Origin: Lachnospiraceae bacterium EP-SM-12S-S03
GTDB taxonomy: Bacteria; Bacillota; Clostridia; Lachnospirales; Lachnospiraceae
NCBI GenBank assembly: GCA_020540725.1
Contig: JAJBSL010000011.1
Span: 17,652-81,651 of the forward strand
Reading direction: 5' to 3'
Length of the DNA: 64,000 nt
Position numbers and translations under genes: made by a program. Positions 1-8,870 of this stretch are shown one piece after another. Positions within the stretch are counted from its first letter, which is position 1. Every line of letters starts with the position of its first letter. The notes under the pieces were generated by a model, which was not told the DNA's origin, ran no database searches, and saw nothing but the letters and a program-made list of their open reading frames with translations.

Positions 1-783
1 GACATTAAGGAGCTGCGCGACCTTATGGAAACCGACGAAATGGAGCTTGACACCATAGGCGACCGCAAGACCGCCCTGTTTGTTATCATTTCCGACACCG
101 ACGATACCTTTAACTTTGTTGTGAGTATTCTTTACACGCAGCTTTTCAATCTCCTTTGCGACAAGGCAGATGATGAATACGGCGGCAGGCTGCCCGTCCA
201 TGTGCGCTGTCTGTTAGACGAGTTTGCAAATATCGGGCAGATACCGAAGTTTGAAAAGCTCATAGCCACCATACGAAGCCGGGAAATCTCCGCTTCAATC
301 ATTTTGCAGAGCCAGTCGCAGTTAAAAGCCATTTACAAGGACAACGCCGATACCATAGCCGGCAACTGCGACACCACCCTTTTCTTAGGCGGAAAGGAGA
401 AAACCACCCTCAAAGAAATGTCGGAAATCTTGGGGAAAGAAACCATTGACAGCTTCAACACTTCCGAGAACCGGGGGCGGGAGGTATCGCATGGGCTGAA
501 CTATCAGAAGTTAGGCAAGCAGCTTATGACGGAAGATGAAATTGCGGTTATGGACGGCGGGAAATGTATCTTACAGCTACGCGGGGTGCGCCCGTTCTTC
601 TCTGATAAGTACGACATTACAAAGCACCCCAACTATAAATATCTTTCCGACTATGACAAGAAAAATACCTTTGATATGGAAAAGCATTTAAGGCGCAGAC
701 CCGCCCTTGTAAAGCCGGACGAACCCTTTGACTATTACGAAATCAGCGAAGCAGATTTGCAGGAGGACACCGACCATGAATAG
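1..783 (+). CDS. virD4: VirD4/TraG-type coupling protein, C-terminal part (5' truncated by window)
   Basis: Conjugative coupling ATPase that hands the relaxase-bound DNA strand to the mating channel at the membrane. The reading frame is open from base 1, so the N-terminus with the membrane anchor and Walker A lies outside. Visible are the Walker B stretch RCLLDEFANIGQIP, followed by the family block SQLKAIYKDNADTIAGNCDT and FLGGKEKTT, typical of the TraG/VirD4 ATPase fold. It is the first gene of the + strand transfer block. The next ATG overlaps its end. Confidence 0.92.
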   Translation, partial: DIKELRDLMETDEMELDTIGDRKTALFVIISDTDDTFNFVVSILYTQLFNLLCDKADDEYGGRLPVHVRCLLDEFANIGQIPKFEKLIATIRSREISASIILQSQSQLKAIYKDNADTIAGNCDTTLFLGGKEKTTLKEMSEILGKETIDSFNTSENRGREVSHGLNYQKLGKQLMTEDEIAVMDGGKCILQLRGVRPFFSDKYDITKHPNYKYLSDYDKKNTFDMEKHLRRRPALVKPDEPFDYYEISEADLQEDTDHE

Positions 784-943
784 ACGTATGCAGAAGAAAA
801 AAGATAAGAAAATCACAGAAGCCATAAACGGGCTTGTTTTCATTGCCGAGCGACGGGAACAGCAACGGCAGGCAGCTATCCAGCAGTTTGTGAAACGGTG
901 TGAAGCCCTGTATGAGCAGAAACGGGTGCGGCGGGAACTTTGA
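776..943 (+). CDS. Small basic ICE protein of unknown function
   Basis: 55 residues starting at an ATG that overlaps the last codons of virD4, with AGGAGG about ten bases upstream; longer in-frame starts would lie deeper inside virD4. The product is rich in Lys, Arg and Gln, starting MNRRMQKKKDKKITEAINGL, and is probably helical. I recognise no domain. Its place directly after the coupling protein and the tight overlap suggest translational coupling within the transfer operon. Function unknown. Confidence 0.6.
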   Translation: MNRRMQKKKDKKITEAINGLVFIAERREQQRQAAIQQFVKRCEALYEQKRVRREL

Positions 944-962
944 TTTTACGGGAGGTTATACT

Positions 963-1130
963 ATGAGCAGACAGAAAACAAAAACTGATGATATACGTCG
1001 TGAACGTTATTTTACAAAGATGATAGAAAATGCAGAAAACGCTCTGCGGGAGTATTTGCAGGAACGCGGAGGGGAACAGACCCTTTACGTTACCGAGTAT
1101 ATGCAGCGTAGGAGCTATCTTTTGGAATGA
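963..1130 (+). CDS. Small hypothetical ICE protein
   Basis: 55 residues, start ATG chosen because GGGAGG lies just upstream; the open frame extends further up but over the previous gene. Highly charged, predicted helical by eye (MSRQKTKTDDIRRERYFTKM), no membrane segment and no recognised motif. It is followed by a gap of about 240 bases (1131-1374) with GC-rich short inverted repeats but no convincing gene, then the Maff2 gene. A transfer-operon accessory role is only inferred from position. Confidence 0.55.
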   Translation: MSRQKTKTDDIRRERYFTKMIENAENALREYLQERGGEQTLYVTEYMQRRSYLLE

Positions 1131-1374
1131 CGAAAAATGTGTGTTCCCGGCTGAAAAGAAAGGAGGAATTGACGCAGTAACAAAGAAACAGACAACTTAC
1201 AGAATACGCGCCCCTACTGGAAAATCCATAACGCCCACACTTAAAAACTGAATACCGCCGCGCGGCAGACACATAAGCAGCGCGGGGACTTATGACCGCG
1301 GCAGTTACAAAACTGACCGCCGTTTTTTATGCCCTTTTATAGGGCAAGCCGCATTTGCGGCAGAAAGGAGCTTT

Positions 1375-1590
1375 ATGGAATTTTTTAACTCTGCTATCGA
1401 CGTATTACAGACCCTTGTTATCGCACTGGGCGCAGGCTTAGGCATTTGGGGCGTTATCAATCTCTTGGAGGGATATGGAAACGACAATCCGGGTGCAAAA
1501 TCACAAGGCATTAAGCAGCTCATGGCGGGCGGCGGCGTTGCCCTTATCGGCACTATCCTTGTACCGCTTCTTTCCGGTCTGTTCGGATAA
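1375..1590 (+). CDS. Maff2-family small membrane protein (VirB2-like)
   Basis: 71-residue hydrophobic protein with two membrane segments (about residues 8-30 and 48-70) separated by a short polar loop with GYGNDNPGAKSQG. Length, Gly-rich helices and position before a VirB6/TrbL gene match the Maff2 family of Gram-positive ICEs, which occupies the place of the VirB2/TrbC pilin-like subunit. RBS AAAGGAG lies upstream of the ATG. It is probably a membrane component of the mating channel; that role is inferred from position and topology. Confidence 0.8.
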   Translation: MEFFNSAIDVLQTLVIALGAGLGIWGVINLLEGYGNDNPGAKSQGIKQLMAGGGVALIGTILVPLLSGLFG

Positions 1591-1608
1591 GATTACGGAG
1601 GGTAGCCT

Positions 1609-2478
1609 ATGGAGAGCATACTTGACGCGATTAACGAATGGATAAAGGAAATCCTTATCGGTGCGATAAACGGTAATCTGTCAACTATGTTCGGGGACGT
1701 AAATGAAAAAGTAGGCACCATTGCAGCGGAGGTAGGCAAGACCCCGCAGGGGTGGAACGCAAACATTTTCAGCATGATACAAAACCTGTCGGAAAATGTG
1801 ATTGTACCCATTGCGGGGCTTGTCATTACCTATGTCCTCTGTTATGAGCTTATCAGCATGGTAACGGAAAAAAACAATATGCACGACGTTGACACATTCA
1901 TGTTCTTTAAGTGGTTTTTCAAAGCCTTTGTTGCCGTTTTCTTGGTAACACACACCTTTGATATTACTATGGCGGTGTTTGATATGGCGCAGCATATTGT
2001 GTCCGGCGCGGCGGGGGTAATCGGCGGCGATACGAATATCGACGTAACCGAAGCCCTTGCCGCCATGCAGGAGGGACTAAAAGATATGGAAATCCCCGAA
2101 CTACTGTTACTTGTCATGGAAACGAGCCTTGTAAGCCTTTGTATGAAAATCATGTCCGTACTGATAACCGTTATCCTCTACGGAAGAATGATTGAGATAT
2201 ACGCCTACTGTTCCGTTTCCCCTATCCCTTTTGCCACCATGACAAACCGGGAATGGGGACAGATTGGGAACAACTACCTAAAGGGGCTGTTTGCACTGGG
2301 CTTTCAAGGCTTCCTCATTATGATATGCGTCGGCATTTACGCAGTTTTAGTAGGCGAAATGGTGGTAGCGGACAATCTGCACAGCGCGATTTTTTCCCTT
2401 GCAGCCTATACCGTTATCCTTTGTTTCTCCCTGTTCAAATCCGGCGCACTGGCAAAATCCATTTTCAATGCACATTAA
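1609..2478 (+). CDS. VirB6/TrbL-like conjugal transfer membrane protein (CD1112-type)
   Basis: 289 residues with a soluble N-terminal quarter and about five to six membrane helices from residue 63 on. The block PIPFATMTNREWGQIGNNYLKG is characteristic of the VirB6/TrbL-like proteins of clostridial ICEs. It forms the polytopic core of the type IV secretion channel. It begins 18 bases after the Maff2 stop with a GGAGGG RBS and is followed by the PrgI gene, the usual order VirB2-VirB6-VirB3-VirB4. Confidence 0.85.
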   Translation: MESILDAINEWIKEILIGAINGNLSTMFGDVNEKVGTIAAEVGKTPQGWNANIFSMIQNLSENVIVPIAGLVITYVLCYELISMVTEKNNMHDVDTFMFFKWFFKAFVAVFLVTHTFDITMAVFDMAQHIVSGAAGVIGGDTNIDVTEALAAMQEGLKDMEIPELLLLVMETSLVSLCMKIMSVLITVILYGRMIEIYAYCSVSPIPFATMTNREWGQIGNNYLKGLFALGFQGFLIMICVGIYAVLVGEMVVADNLHSAIFSLAAYTVILCFSLFKSGALAKSIFNAH

Positions 2479-2520
2479 CACAGCACACGCGGGAAAGTCC
2501 CGCAGAAAGGAGGTTTTTTC

Positions 2521-2925
2521 TTGGCGTATGTACCTGTACCCAAAGACTTATCCAAAGTCAAAACAAAAGTCGCTTTCAATCTGACAAAGCGGCAAATCCT
2601 TTGCTTTTCAGTGGCACTTCTTATGGGACTGCCACTTTTCTTTTTGCTCAAAGACAGCGCAGGGACGAGCCTTGCGGCAATGGCAATGATTGTCGTCATG
2701 CTTCCCTGCTTCTTGGTTGCCATGTATGAAAAGCATGGACAGCCCCTTGAAGTGGTTATAAAGAACATCATTCAGACAAAATTGACCCGCCCCAAAGTGC
2801 GACCGTATCAGACGGAAAACCTATATGCACTTTTGGAGAAACAGCGGGCATTAGAAAAGGAGGTATCAGCGATTGTCAAAAGGACAGACAAAAAAGACGC
2901 GGGAAACCGCAGGAAACAAGCGTAA
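2521..2925 (+). CDS. PrgI-family protein (VirB3-like)
   Basis: 134 residues beginning at a TTG codon, chosen because AAAGGAGG lies about eight bases upstream and the product starts MAYVPVPKDLSKVKTKVAFN, typical for PrgI. Two membrane helices at about 27-45 and 50-68, then a cytoplasmic basic tail. PrgI occupies the VirB3 position and usually acts with VirB4. Its 3' end overlaps the start of virB4 by about 50 bases, which points to coupled translation. Confidence 0.85.
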   Translation: MAYVPVPKDLSKVKTKVAFNLTKRQILCFSVALLMGLPLFFLLKDSAGTSLAAMAMIVVMLPCFLVAMYEKHGQPLEVVIKNIIQTKLTRPKVRPYQTENLYALLEKQRALEKEVSAIVKRTDKKDAGNRRKQA

Positions 2926-5059
2926 GCTGACCCGCGCGGAAAAGAAACAGATAGCGGCGGTTATCCGGCAGGCAAAGGGGGACGGGAAAGCCCACACCGC
3001 ACAGCAGACCATTCCCTATCTTGCCATGTACCCGGACGGTATCTGCAAAGTGGCGCAGCGGAAATATTCAAAAAGCATTGCTTTTGAGGACATCAACTAT
3101 CAGCTTGCACAGGCAGATGATAAGACCGCCATTTTTGAAAACTGGTGCGATTTCCTCAACTACTTTGACGCGAGCGTGAACGTGCAGCTTTCTTTCATCA
3201 ATCAAGGCTCACAGCAGGAACAGGCAGCGCGGGCAATCCATATCCCGCCGCAAAATGACGATTTTAACTCTATCCGCACTGAGTATTCCGATATGCTGAA
3301 AACGCAGCTTGCCAAAGGGAACAACGGGCTTGTAAAGCACAAGTACATCACGTTTTCCATTGAAGCGGACAATCCGGCGGCAGCAAGGGCGCGGCTTTCC
3401 CGTATTGAAACCGACGTACTCAACAATTTCAAGGTGCTTGGCGTATCGGCGCACCCCTTATCGGGCTATGAACGCTTAAAGGTGCTGCATGGGGTATTCC
3501 ACCCGGCAGGCGAGCCGTTCTCATTCTCTTATGACTGGCTGACCCCGACGGGGCTTACCACAAAGGACTTTATCGCCCCGTCCTCTTTCAAGTTCAGGGA
3601 GGGACGCTACTTTGCTATGGGGAAAAAGACGGGGGCGGTATCGTTCCTTGAAATCCTTGCCCCGGAGCTAAACGACCGTATCTTAGCGGATATGTTGGAC
3701 TTGGAAACAGGGGTTATTGTCAATCTCCACATTAAAAGTATCGACCAGTCGGAAGCAATCAAGACCATTAAGCGCAAAATCACAGACCTTGACAAGATGA
3801 AGATTGAGGAACAGAAAAAAGCGGTTAGAAGCGGTTACGATATTGACATACTCCCGTCCGACCTTGCCACTTTCGGAAATGAAGCAAAGAATTTATTGCA
3901 GGATTTACAGAGCCGCAACGAGCGAATGTTTCTTCTCACGTTCCTTGTGGTAAACATGGCAGACACGAAGCGGAAACTGGAAAATGACATTTTCGCGGCG
4001 GCGGGCATTGCACAGAAATACAACTGCGCCTTGACCCGTCTTGACTATCAGCAGGAAGCGGGGCTGATGTCCTCTATCCCTTTGGGGGAGAACCTTATCC
4101 CTATTCAGCGAGGTTTGACGACGAGCAGCACCGCTATTTTTATTCCGTTCATCACACAGGAGCTATTTCAGACCGGGGCTGCCCTTTATTACGGGCTGAA
4201 CGCTTTAAGTAATAACATGATACTCTGCGACCGCAAGCAGCTTAAAAACCCCAACGGGCTTATCTTGGGAACACCGGGCAGCGGAAAATCCTTTGCGGCA
4301 AAGCGGGAAATCACAAATGCCTTTCTCATTACCGACGACGATATTTTTATCTGCGACCCGGAAGCCGAGTATTTTGCCCTTGTAAAGCGGCTTGGCGGGC
4401 AAGTGATACGATTATCCCCGACCGGGAAAGGCATGGACGGTACGCCCCAGTATGTGAACCCTATGGATATGAACCTTAATTACAGCGAGGACGACAGCCC
4501 CCTTGCACTGAAAAGTGATTTTATCCTGTCCCTCTGCGAGCTTGTCATTGGCGGCAAGGAGGGCTTGCAGCCCGTTGATAAGACCGTCATTGACCGCGCC
4601 GTAAGGAATGTGTACCGGGACTATCTTGCTGACCCTGTACCGGAAAAAATGCCTATTTTGGGCGACCTTTACGACGAGCTGTTAAAACAGCCGGAGCCGG
4701 AAGCTGCCCGTATTGCGGCGGCGTTGGAACTGTATGTTTCCGGCAGTCTTAACGTGTTCAACCACAGAACTAACGTGGAACTTTCTAACCGCCTTGTCTG
4801 CTTTGATATTAAGCAGCTTGGAAAACAGCTCAAAAAATTAGGTATGCTCATTGTGCAAGACCAGATATGGAACCGCGTTACCATTAACCGGGCAGAAAAG
4901 AAATCTACCCGCTACTATATGGACGAATTTCATTTGCTCTTAAAAGAGGAACAGACCGCCGCTTACAGTGTGGAGATTTGGAAGCGTTTTAGAAAATGGG
5001 GAGGTAAACAGGCACAGTCCCTACAATCTTGCAAATGGGGATTGTGTATGCCGTCTTAA
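2873..5059 (+). CDS. virB4: VirB4/TraE-type ATPase, N-terminal portion of an interrupted gene
   Basis: Conjugation ATPase that powers the type IV secretion channel. TTG start preceded by AAAGGAGG. VirB4 sequence runs from the start to residue 711 (base 5005). Walker A GTPGSGKS is near residue 467 and Walker B YYMDEFHLLL near 681. After RKWGG the frame enters a foreign insertion and stops at 5059 after 17 unrelated residues. The missing C-terminus resumes at 5362 in a different frame register (356-bp insertion). Joined, the protein would be about 809 residues, the normal family length. Unless the insert is removed from the RNA, the ATPase lacks its last ~98 residues. Confidence 0.85.
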   Translation: MSKGQTKKTRETAGNKRKLTRAEKKQIAAVIRQAKGDGKAHTAQQTIPYLAMYPDGICKVAQRKYSKSIAFEDINYQLAQADDKTAIFENWCDFLNYFDASVNVQLSFINQGSQQEQAARAIHIPPQNDDFNSIRTEYSDMLKTQLAKGNNGLVKHKYITFSIEADNPAAARARLSRIETDVLNNFKVLGVSAHPLSGYERLKVLHGVFHPAGEPFSFSYDWLTPTGLTTKDFIAPSSFKFREGRYFAMGKKTGAVSFLEILAPELNDRILADMLDLETGVIVNLHIKSIDQSEAIKTIKRKITDLDKMKIEEQKKAVRSGYDIDILPSDLATFGNEAKNLLQDLQSRNERMFLLTFLVVNMADTKRKLENDIFAAAGIAQKYNCALTRLDYQQEAGLMSSIPLGENLIPIQRGLTTSSTAIFIPFITQELFQTGAALYYGLNALSNNMILCDRKQLKNPNGLILGTPGSGKSFAAKREITNAFLITDDDIFICDPEAEYFALVKRLGGQVIRLSPTGKGMDGTPQYVNPMDMNLNYSEDDSPLALKSDFILSLCELVIGGKEGLQPVDKTVIDRAVRNVYRDYLADPVPEKMPILGDLYDELLKQPEPEAARIAAALELYVSGSLNVFNHRTNVELSNRLVCFDIKQLGKQLKKLGMLIVQDQIWNRVTINRAEKKSTRYYMDEFHLLLKEEQTAAYSVEIWKRFRKWGGKQAQSLQSCKWGLCMPS

Positions 5060-5361
5060 CCGAAGCCGAAAAGAACGGTTAAGAATATCAGCGGAGAAGA
5101 AAACGGGAAAGGTTTTGCAATCCTAATCCGAGTGGAAGTGTCAAGGTAATACTTGATACACACGCAACGCATAGGGCTTGACCCCCGGTTTGCAATAGCC
5201 GGGAATATAACAGCCCCACGAGGCTCCGCTATCGTTTCGGTCTGCGGCATAAACCGCAGGATAAAAAGATATGCTATGCCGGGTATGAACAGACATACCG
5301 CTGAAAATGGGCGAAAGCCCCGGAGGGACAGATAAAAAACTGTCCGCTAATCACACAACAG
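5006..5361 (+). mobile_element. 356-bp structured non-coding insertion in virB4 (HEARO/omega-RNA-like candidate)
   Basis: Inserted cleanly between the codons for W-G-G and I-P-T of virB4, with no target duplication or terminal inverted repeats seen. It has no long ORF but many hairpins: 5023-5028/5040-5045, 5055-5062/5076-5083 (8 bp), 5138-5145/5152-5161, 5184-5188/5199-5203, 5242-5247/5254-5259, 5282-5287/5294-5299, a GAAA tetraloop at 5309-5320, and 5326-5331/5340-5345. A long-range pairing GCATAG/CTATGC (5169-5174 with 5274-5279) encloses the central part. This looks like a structured RNA in a non-autonomous IS200/IS605-type element, as described for HEARO (IscB omega-RNA). An ORF-less intron is the alternative. 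Confidence 0.6.
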
Positions 5362-5658
5362 ATACCCACAGCTATCACGCAGAACATCAAGGACTTGCTT
5401 GCTTCCCGCGAGGTGGAAAATATCTTTGAAAACTCTGATTTTGTCCTCATGCTCAATCAGGCGCAGGGCGACCGGGCTATCCTTGCAAAGCAGCTAAATA
5501 TCAGCCCACAGCAGATGAAATATGTAACCCACACCGAAGCAGGCGAAGGACTTATCTTTTACGGAAATGTGGTGCTGCCCTTTGTAGACCATTTCCCGAA
5601 AGACACCGAGCTTTACCGCATTATGACGACGAAGCCGGAGGAAGTGAGCAGCCTATGA
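5362..5658 (+). pseudogene. virB4: VirB4 C-terminal fragment, displaced by the insertion
   Basis: Reads IPTAITQNIKDLLASREVEN and continues to PEEVSSL, the normal C-terminal end of VirB4 with the block VLMLNQAQGDRAILAKQLNI. It directly continues the residues lost at 5005. There is no ATG near its start; a TTG at 5395 has no clear RBS, so independent translation is doubtful. The stop overlaps the ATG of the next gene (ATGA at 5655), showing the original operon coupling. Confidence 0.8.
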
Positions 5659-7598
5659 AACAGTTAAAACCACGCGATAAAATCACACAGAAAATGACCC
5701 GCGACGGTGCGGTGGAAGTCAACGAAACACAGCAGACCGCCGAGCGTATCAGCAGCCGGGAAGCAGACAGCAACTTTTCACAGCCGGACACCGCTACCGC
5801 AGAGCGCGTCATGGAACACCTTGACGCAGCCCATACCCGAAAGGCAAGCAAAAAGGCAGTCAAGAAAGCGCAGGAAGCTACCGTTTTGCGTACTTCCACT
5901 TCCCGCTTGCAGTTTACCGACGAGGAACGGGCAACGCCGGAACTGGAAACTTACATCAAAAAATCAGAAAAAGCAGCCGACAAACTGGACGCGGCAAAGG
6001 CAGCTCTCCCGAAGCAGAAGAAACTGGTAAAAGAGCGCACCTTTGAGGAAGCCACCGGAAAGGCAAAGACCCGGCTTCACTTTGAGGAACAGGAAAAGCC
6101 CCTACCCGGCGGCAAACCCCACAATAATCCGTTATCCCGCCCCGCGCAGGAAGCGGGTATTTTTGTTCACAACAAAATCCACAGCGTCGAGAAAGACAAT
6201 TCCGGCGTGGAGGGCGCGCACAAATCGGAGGAACTTGCCGAGCGCGGCGCAAGGTACGGGACGCAGAAACTAAAACAGGGCTACCGCAGCCATAAGCTGA
6301 AACCCTACCGGGAAGCGGCAAAGGCAGAACGGGCAGCGTTTAAGGCAAACGTCAATTTCCAGTATCACAAAGCCTTGCAGGAAAACCCGCAGCTTACAAG
6401 TAATCCCTTTTCCCGGTTCATGCAGAAACAAAAAATCAAACGCCAGTATGCAAAGACGGTAAAGAAAGGCGGCGCAGCTACCGCCAAAGCAGCCGCCGGA
6501 GCGTCCCAAACAGCAGCAAAAAAAGCGGCTGCCTTTGCAGGGCGACACCCGGCAGGCGTGATAATCGCTATCACCGCGCTGCTTCTGTTCATCATGGTAT
6601 CGGTAGGGCTTTCCTCTTGTGGGGCAATGTTTTCCGGCAGCATGAACAGCGTGTTAGGGACTTCCTACACGTCCGAGGACAGCGACCTTGTGGCAACGGA
6701 ACAGAGCTATGCCGCAATGGAAAACGAACTGCAAAGTGAGATTGACGCTATCGAAAGCACCCACAGCGGCTATGATGAATACCGCTATGACCTTGATACT
6801 ATCGGGCATAACCCACATGAGCTTGCGTCTTATCTGACTGCCCTTTTGCAGAGTTATACCCCGCAGAGCGCACAGGCAGAGCTAAAGCGGCTGTTCGGCT
6901 TACAGTACACCTTGACGCTGACGGAAGAAATCGAGATACGCACCACCACCGACGAGGAGGGCAACGAGGAAGAATACGAATACCGTATCTTAAATGTGAA
7001 ACTGACAAACAAGCCGATTGCTTCCCTTGCGGAAGAACTGCTGAACCCACAGCAGTTTGAAATGTTCAAAGTGTACTTACAGACACAGGGCAACAAACCG
7101 CTGATTTTTGGCGGCGGCTCCCCCGACGGTAGCCCGTCCGAGGATTTAAGCGGCGTAGAGTTTGTAAACGGCACACGTCCCGGAAACCCGGAGCTTATGG
7201 AGCTTGCAAAGCAGCAAGTGGGAAATGTGGGCGGCTACCCCTATTGGAGTTGGTACGGCTTTAACAGCCGCGTGGAATGGTGCGCCTGCTTTGTGTCATG
7301 GTGCTACAATCAAGCCGGAAAAAGCGAACCCCGCTTTGCAGGCTGCGAATGGCAAGGCGTTCCCTGGTTCCAGTCAAGGGGACAATGGGGCGCGCGGGGC
7401 TATGAGAATATCGCACCGGGCGACGCTATCTTTTTCGACTGGGATTTAGACGGTGTTGCCGACCATGTGGGGCTTGTGCTTGGCAGGGACGGCAGCCGCG
7501 TCTATACCGTTGAGGGCAATTCCGGCGACGCCTGCAAGATAAAAAGCTACGACCTCAACTATCAATGTATCAAAGGCTATGGGCTGATGAACTGGTAA
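5655..7598 (+). CDS. CD1108-type ICE protein with C-terminal CHAP domain (wall hydrolase)
   Basis: 647 residues: about 290 residues of charged, Lys/Ala-rich cytoplasmic sequence, one membrane helix near 300-322 (HPAGVIIAITALLLFIMVSV), a spacer, and a C-terminal CHAP-like domain from about 510 with the Cys in EWCACFVSWCYNQAG, the His in VADHVGLVL and the Asn in TVEGNSGD. Such proteins cut peptidoglycan locally so the mating channel can cross the wall, like the VirB1/TcpG enzymes. The start overlaps the virB4 stop. Confidence 0.85.
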   Translation: MKQLKPRDKITQKMTRDGAVEVNETQQTAERISSREADSNFSQPDTATAERVMEHLDAAHTRKASKKAVKKAQEATVLRTSTSRLQFTDEERATPELETYIKKSEKAADKLDAAKAALPKQKKLVKERTFEEATGKAKTRLHFEEQEKPLPGGKPHNNPLSRPAQEAGIFVHNKIHSVEKDNSGVEGAHKSEELAERGARYGTQKLKQGYRSHKLKPYREAAKAERAAFKANVNFQYHKALQENPQLTSNPFSRFMQKQKIKRQYAKTVKKGGAATAKAAAGASQTAAKKAAAFAGRHPAGVIIAITALLLFIMVSVGLSSCGAMFSGSMNSVLGTSYTSEDSDLVATEQSYAAMENELQSEIDAIESTHSGYDEYRYDLDTIGHNPHELASYLTALLQSYTPQSAQAELKRLFGLQYTLTLTEEIEIRTTTDEEGNEEEYEYRILNVKLTNKPIASLAEELLNPQQFEMFKVYLQTQGNKPLIFGGGSPDGSPSEDLSGVEFVNGTRPGNPELMELAKQQVGNVGGYPYWSWYGFNSRVEWCACFVSWCYNQAGKSEPRFAGCEWQGVPWFQSRGQWGARGYENIAPGDAIFFDWDLDGVADHVGLVLGRDGSRVYTVEGNSGDACKIKSYDLNYQCIKGYGLMNW

Positions 7599-7629
7599 GC
7601 AGCCCCAAAAAGAAAGGAGAATTTACTTT

Positions 7630-7881
7630 ATGGCAAACAATAAAATTGACCGTATCAATAAGGAAATCGCAAAGACCCGCGAGAAAATCACAGAATATCA
7701 AAACAAATTAAAAGGACTGGAAGCGCAGAAAACCGAAGCGGAAAACCTTGAAATTGTGCAGCTTGTACGCGCTATGCGTATGACCCCACAGGAACTTAAC
7801 GCCATGCTCAAAGGCGATACTATCCCCGGCATGACAGCCACAGACTATGAAGAACAGGAGGAAAATGCAGATGAAGAATAA
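7630..7881 (+). CDS. DUF4315 family protein
   Basis: 83 residues, a predicted coiled coil over the first 45 residues (KIDRINKEIAKTREKITEYQ) followed by a short acidic tail. Size, sequence and position between the CHAP protein and the DUF4366 gene fit the DUF4315 family found in clostridial ICEs. RBS AAAGGAG upstream. Role not known; a scaffold role in the transfer complex is possible but not shown. Confidence 0.8.
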   Translation: MANNKIDRINKEIAKTREKITEYQNKLKGLEAQKTEAENLEIVQLVRAMRMTPQELNAMLKGDTIPGMTATDYEEQEENADEE

Positions 7882-8599
7882 ATTCAAACAGACCATGACA
7901 GCCCTTTGTGCCGCCCTTATCCTTATGGGCGGTTTTTCTGTCCCTGCCTATGCACAGGGGACAGCCACAGAGCCGCCTACAGAGGACGCGACCAACGACA
8001 GCAATGTAGTTGTGGAGGAAAAAGAAGAAACGCCGCCCCTTACCCCAAAGGGCAACGCAACACTGGTGGACGATTTCGGCGGCAATAAGCAGCTTATCAC
8101 TGTTACCACCAAAGGCGGCAATTATTTCTATATCCTCATTGACCGGGCAGCCGAGGGGGAACAGACCGTACATTTCCTTAATCAAGTGGACGAAGCCGAC
8201 CTTATGGCACTGACCGAAACCGGGGAAGCCACGAAAAAACCGGAAGTCTGCAACTGTACGGAGAAATGCGAAGCCGGAAAAGTAAATACGTCCTGCCCTG
8301 TATGTGCAACTACTCTGACAGGCTGCACAGGCAAAGAACCTACCCCAACACCCACAGAGCAGCCGGAAGAACCGAAAGAAAAAGGGGGCAATCCCGGCGC
8401 GGTGCTTGCCTTAGTCCTCTTTGTGCTGCTTGGTGGTGGCGCAGTGTTCTACTACTTTAAGTTTGTAAAACCGAAGCAGAACGTGAAAGGAAACACCGAC
8501 CTTGAAGATTTTGACTTTGAGGACTACGACGAGGACGAGCCGGAAGCAGATACCGGGGAAACTTCCGAAGATGAAGAAACGGAGGAAGAAACCCTATGA
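7871..8599 (+). CDS. DUF4366 family exported, membrane-anchored protein
   Basis: 242 residues. Of two close ATGs (7865, 7871) the second is nine bases from AGGAGG and opens the signal peptide MKNKFKQTMTALCAALILMG with an AYAQG cleavage region. The exported part carries a Cys cluster CNCTEKCEAGKVNTSCPVC, a membrane helix at about 180-200 (GAVLALVLFVLLGGGAVFYY) and a very acidic tail. Typical DUF4366 protein of ICE transfer operons; it probably faces the cell exterior. Overlaps the end of the DUF4315 gene. Confidence 0.82.
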   Translation: MKNKFKQTMTALCAALILMGGFSVPAYAQGTATEPPTEDATNDSNVVVEEKEETPPLTPKGNATLVDDFGGNKQLITVTTKGGNYFYILIDRAAEGEQTVHFLNQVDEADLMALTETGEATKKPEVCNCTEKCEAGKVNTSCPVCATTLTGCTGKEPTPTPTEQPEEPKEKGGNPGAVLALVLFVLLGGGAVFYYFKFVKPKQNVKGNTDLEDFDFEDYDEDEPEADTGETSEDEETEEETL

Positions 8600-8778
8600 C
8601 CCTGTTTACCGACAATCCCTTTGAAAAGATGATGATACAGAAACCGAACAGGCGGCGTGATAATGCGCCGCCTGTTCTTTATCCCCCGGCTTGTGCTTCC
8701 TGCCCTTATAAGGGACAGTCCCCTTGTGTGGGGTACTGTATCAGAAAGATTGAAAACAAACAACCGACAGAACGATAA
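8596..8778 (+). CDS. Small cysteine-containing ICE protein
   Basis: 60 residues starting at an ATG overlapping the DUF4366 stop (ATGA). The C-terminal half has four Cys in the pattern CASCPYKGQSPCVGYC, which could bind metal. No family recognised. A perfect 12-bp inverted repeat (8646-8677) lies inside the coding region and resembles a terminator, so full-length transcription may be limited. Confidence 0.55.
   Translation: MTLFTDNPFEKMMIQKPNRRRDNAPPVLYPPACASCPYKGQSPCVGYCIRKIENKQPTER
8646..8680 (+). terminator. Terminator-like hairpin inside the 60-aa ORF
   Basis: GAACAGGCGGCG (8646-8657) and CGCCGCCTGTTC (8666-8677) form a perfect 12-bp stem with an 8-base loop, followed by TTTATCC. It probably ends the transfer-operon transcript before the AT-rich cargo. 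Confidence 0.6.
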
Positions 8779-8870
8779 AAAGATATACTTGCGATATGGA
8801 ATATGATATAATTGTTCCAACCATAGGAAATGACAGAGTTAAACAAATTTGAAGTTGAGGAAAAGAAAGA

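Noticed and set aside
1131..1374. Small ORFs in the gap before the Maff2 gene
   Set aside because: They overlap each other out of frame, lack RBS and family resemblance.
2253..2729. Long alternative-frame ORF over the VirB6 and PrgI genes
   Set aside because: Lies in another frame over two well-supported genes; no RBS.
5056..5335. Short ORFs inside the virB4 insertion on both strands
   Set aside because: They run through the hairpins, have no RBS and no recognisable family; better explained by structured RNA.
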